A stretch of 61,849 bases of DNA from Candidatus Obscuribacterales bacterium. Lineage in GTDB: Bacteria; Cyanobacteriota; Vampirovibrionia; Obscuribacterales; Obscuribacteraceae. The notes beneath the pieces are model-generated. The model saw only the letters and a list, made by a program, of their open reading frames with translations. It did not search any database and had not been told where the DNA came from. Location: assembly GCA_019745505.1 (NCBI GenBank), contig JAIETE010000069.1, forward strand, positions 1 through 61,849. The letters run 5' to 3'. The position numbers and the translations under genes are program-made. This document shows, piece by piece, positions 59,600 through 61,849 of this stretch (positions within the stretch are counted from its first letter, which is position 1; each line of letters begins with the position of its first letter).

Positions 59600-61516
59600 A
59601 TGGCATATATCAGAAAACCCCGTAAATCAGCCCTCGCGAAAGACAAATTGCGCGTATGTTTCGCTGCTGCTTCCTTCTTTTTGCTTGCGAGCAGCGTACC
59701 TGTGTTTTCGTCTGCGTATTTTGATCTTGAAGGTCAGTGGATAAAGACCTTCAACGAAGGAGTAACGGCGCTGGACTCGAATCTGTACGGTAAGTCAGAG
59801 CCATTATTGAAGGAGGCTGTCTCTCTTTCCGAGCGCTTTGGTGCAGGTGACCCGCGTTATCCGAAGAGTCTCGGTGAGCTTGGTCGGCTTTATACTATCC
59901 GCCGCCGATATGCCGAAGCAGAGCCGCTTTTGGAGCAGCAGCTTCACTTCACTGAAGTTCAGCTCGGCAAGAATACTGGCAAAACTATTCCTGCGCTCGG
60001 TCAATTGATCAAGTTCTACATGCTGTACGGAACTGCTAAAAAAGCCGATCCGCTCGCGGAAGAGTTGCTTGGATTTATTGACGGCAAGCTCAGAGAAGAT
60101 GCAGAGCAAAATGGTGAGCAGCCTACGCAGGGTAAGGGGAAATTGCTTACCGCATGGGCAGGTACTGCTCCTCCTGCAACGCACATTCCACGTATGGATT
60201 GGGCAGTTACTTGCGATCGCCTTGGTGATCTATATCGCTACAGAAAAAACTTTGAGATGGCAGAACGCTTTTATAAAGCCGGTCTCGACATCAAAGTCAC
60301 TATCATGGGAAAAGAGCATATGTCGATGGCGGTGAGCTACGACAATCTTGGGATGCTCGCACTCGACAAAGAAGAGTATAAGGACGCTGAAGATTATTTT
60401 CGTGAGTCTCTAGAGACGACGCAAAAAATCATGGGCAATGGCGATCCCGATACCTACGCACGTTTGGATCGTCTGGCAAAGGCGCTCATCAAAGAAAAGA
60501 AGTTTGATGAGGCTGAAAGAACTTACTACAGAGCGCTCGAGATTTGGAGAAACGAACCAAATGCTGCCGGTGCGAAAGCTCGTTGCCTCTATCAACTTGG
60601 CTCGATGCAGTGCGATATTGGACGTTTTGGATCCGCTTCCGGTCTGTTGAGTCAGGCGCTGCATCTGTCTGTGAAAGCGAATGGGGATCTATCTTATTAC
60701 AATGTTCCATACATGCGTAAATTGGCGTATGCGCTCTACTATTGCGGCCGTCGTGGTGAGTCAGAGGGATTGAAGGCGCGCGCGAATTATCTTGCAGCGG
60801 GAATGGACGAGCCGAAGCCAGAAAAGCCGGCTGAAAAAACAGACGTGAAGACTGCCACAGCACCTGGCGCAACTGGCGATAAGCCGGGAGCTGTGAATTC
60901 TGAGAAGCCGGTCGGGAAGCCCGGTGAAAAGGTTTCGACCGTGGCAAAAGGCGATGTTTCTAAAGCAAAAGGCGATGGCTCCAAAGCTGGAAAATCTGGA
61001 GCTGGAGATAGAAGCGAGAAAGTCTCGAATGCCTATGACCCGGACAAGAAATTCATCAAGCCCGGCACTGCGACTGCAGCGGAGACCATCAAAACGATGC
61101 GAGAACAGGGCAAAGCTGGTCCTATGAAGCCTGTTCCTGAAGATGAAGACGAAAAGCCGATGAATCTTATGAAGATGATGCGAGAGGCTCAAGCCGGAGG
61201 AGCATCAAAAACAACTCCCGCGCAGCCTACTGTGGCGCCGACACCAGCGCAGCCAGTGGATTCGACGCCTCCACAACCTGAGGTTTCGACACCTGCACAA
61301 CCTGCGGTTTCGGCACCCGCACAGCCTGCGGTTTCAACACCTGCTCAGCCTGTGACAGCACAACCCTCGCCTCCTCCGACTGAACCTTTACAGCCGGTTC
61401 ATGCTCCAGGGAATGAAGTGTCTTCTACTCCACAAGGCGACGTGCCCGCCGCTACTGAGCAGCCTCCTGCCGGTCGTGCTCCTTTGCCTGGGCAATCAGA
61501 CAGCCCAGCGCCGTAA
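59600..61516 (+). CDS. Exported TPR protein with Pro/Ala/Gln-rich tail
   Basis: 638 residues. Signal peptide or anchor about 18-40 (VCFAAASFFLLASSVPVFSSA). Kinesin-light-chain-type TPRs from about 50 to 400 (YPKSLGELGRLYTIRRRYAEAEPLLEQQL, MAVSYDNLGMLALDKEEYKDAEDYFRESL, TYARLDRLAKALIKEKKFDEAERTYYRAL). The tail is low complexity: Lys/Pro/Thr/Gly to about 500, then VSTPAQPAVSAPAQP-type repeats to the end. The tail could cross or contact the peptidoglycan. Last protein gene of the window; 61517-61755 is empty. Confidence 0.82.
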   Translation: MAYIRKPRKSALAKDKLRVCFAAASFFLLASSVPVFSSAYFDLEGQWIKTFNEGVTALDSNLYGKSEPLLKEAVSLSERFGAGDPRYPKSLGELGRLYTIRRRYAEAEPLLEQQLHFTEVQLGKNTGKTIPALGQLIKFYMLYGTAKKADPLAEELLGFIDGKLREDAEQNGEQPTQGKGKLLTAWAGTAPPATHIPRMDWAVTCDRLGDLYRYRKNFEMAERFYKAGLDIKVTIMGKEHMSMAVSYDNLGMLALDKEEYKDAEDYFRESLETTQKIMGNGDPDTYARLDRLAKALIKEKKFDEAERTYYRALEIWRNEPNAAGAKARCLYQLGSMQCDIGRFGSASGLLSQALHLSVKANGDLSYYNVPYMRKLAYALYYCGRRGESEGLKARANYLAAGMDEPKPEKPAEKTDVKTATAPGATGDKPGAVNSEKPVGKPGEKVSTVAKGDVSKAKGDGSKAGKSGAGDRSEKVSNAYDPDKKFIKPGTATAAETIKTMREQGKAGPMKPVPEDEDEKPMNLMKMMREAQAGGASKTTPAQPTVAPTPAQPVDSTPPQPEVSTPAQPAVSAPAQPAVSTPAQPVTAQPSPPPTEPLQPVHAPGNEVSSTPQGDVPAATEQPPAGRAPLPGQSDSPAP

Positions 61517-61755
61517 ACAGGTTGATCCAATTGGCTGCGACCGCAATGCCACGGTAGCCCTGATTCGATAGATTTGCTGAAACTAACCTGATCGCTTTGG
61601 ATAGATCGTCTTGACAATGCGGGTTGTGGGGTGGGTTTGCTCCAAAACTGCCAACCTATGGCGTTTTGCTGTTTTGGGGCTGGCTATTAACGATTGAAAA
61701 GCTGTCCCAGCCCTAGGGGCCCGGGATGTACGGTCTGTGGTAACATGAAACCCAT

Positions 61756-61829
61756 CTGCCCGTAGCCCAGCTGGATAGAGCGCATGGCTACGAACCATGA
61801 GGTCGGGAGTTCGAATCTCTCCGGGCAGG
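61756..61829 (+). tRNA. tRNA-Arg (anticodon ACG)
   Basis: A full cloverleaf is visible. Acceptor CTGCCCG pairs with CGGGCAG. The D arm is GCCC...GAGC with one C-A mismatch. The anticodon stem CATGG/CCATG carries loop CTACGAA (anticodon ACG), and the T arm GGGAG/CTCTC has loop TTCGAAT. Discriminator G at 61829. The 3' CCA is not encoded. ACG (read as inosine-CG after TadA editing) decodes CGU/CGC/CGA. Confidence 0.95.
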
Positions 61830-61849
61830 TATATAGAACGGCTTTCTCT

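Overview
The window reads as chromosomal DNA from a Gram-negative-type bacterium of roughly 50% GC. It encodes an OmpH/Skp-like periplasmic chaperone, a TonB-type protein, predicted outer-membrane beta-barrels and many signal-peptide proteins. DUF4239 and DUF421 membrane proteins, leucine-rich-repeat-variant proteins, many exported TPR proteins and glycine/glutamine-rich secreted proteins are also present. Together these recall the non-photosynthetic relatives of Cyanobacteria (Melainabacteria/Vampirovibrionia, Obscuribacter-like). That placement is an impression from gene content, not a measured result. I see no phage, transposase, integrase or CRISPR array.

Layout, left to right. 1-5000: a partial exported TPR/retropepsin-like protease, a decayed gene remnant, a DUF900-type hydrolase, and an Rrf2 regulator with a TauE/SafE permease. 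5000-12500: a tandemly duplicated sensor kinase divergent from an OmpR-type response regulator, a strong promoter with no protein gene behind it (candidate small RNA), a phosphofructokinase with pyrophosphate-type residues, a papain-like secreted protein and a patatin-like lipase. 12500-25400: the centrepiece, seven minus-strand genes that resolve into two copies of a three-gene cassette (B, A, A') of large exported polytopic membrane proteins. 25800-31400: a PAS sensor kinase, a TPR protein, a histidine-rich protein pair and a second OmpR-type regulator. 31400-41800: small secreted-protein families (one with a truncated extra copy), a papain-like protein, large hypothetical proteins, a beta-barrel and the OmpH-like chaperone. 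42800-53600: small operons for lipid or short-chain metabolism (crotonase, two SDRs), HEAT/LRV repeat proteins, XRE and TetR regulators, TonB, and a YchJ-like protein. 53900-61849: low-complexity secreted proteins (Met/Gly-rich, FQQPGQ-repeat thioredoxin, NQFGG-repeat), DUF421, DUF4239, a TPR protein and tRNA-Arg(ACG).

How it may fit together. The cassette proteins share an exported N-terminal region, about five membrane segments, a loop with two conserved cysteines (A type) and low-complexity tails. The topology recalls TrbL/VirB6 channel proteins, and the tandem multiplication with extended low-complexity regions recalls the VirB6 arrays of Rickettsiales, but no secretion ATPase or coupling protein lies in the window. 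Three of the cassette transcription units and the putative small RNA share one promoter design: two TTCACG-like half-sites 11 bp apart, then 10 bp, then TANTAT. An 11-bp direct repeat abutting a -10 box is what OmpR/PhoB-family activators use, and two such regulators are encoded in the window. My leading hypothesis is therefore a two-component-controlled, duplicated envelope complex of unknown function.
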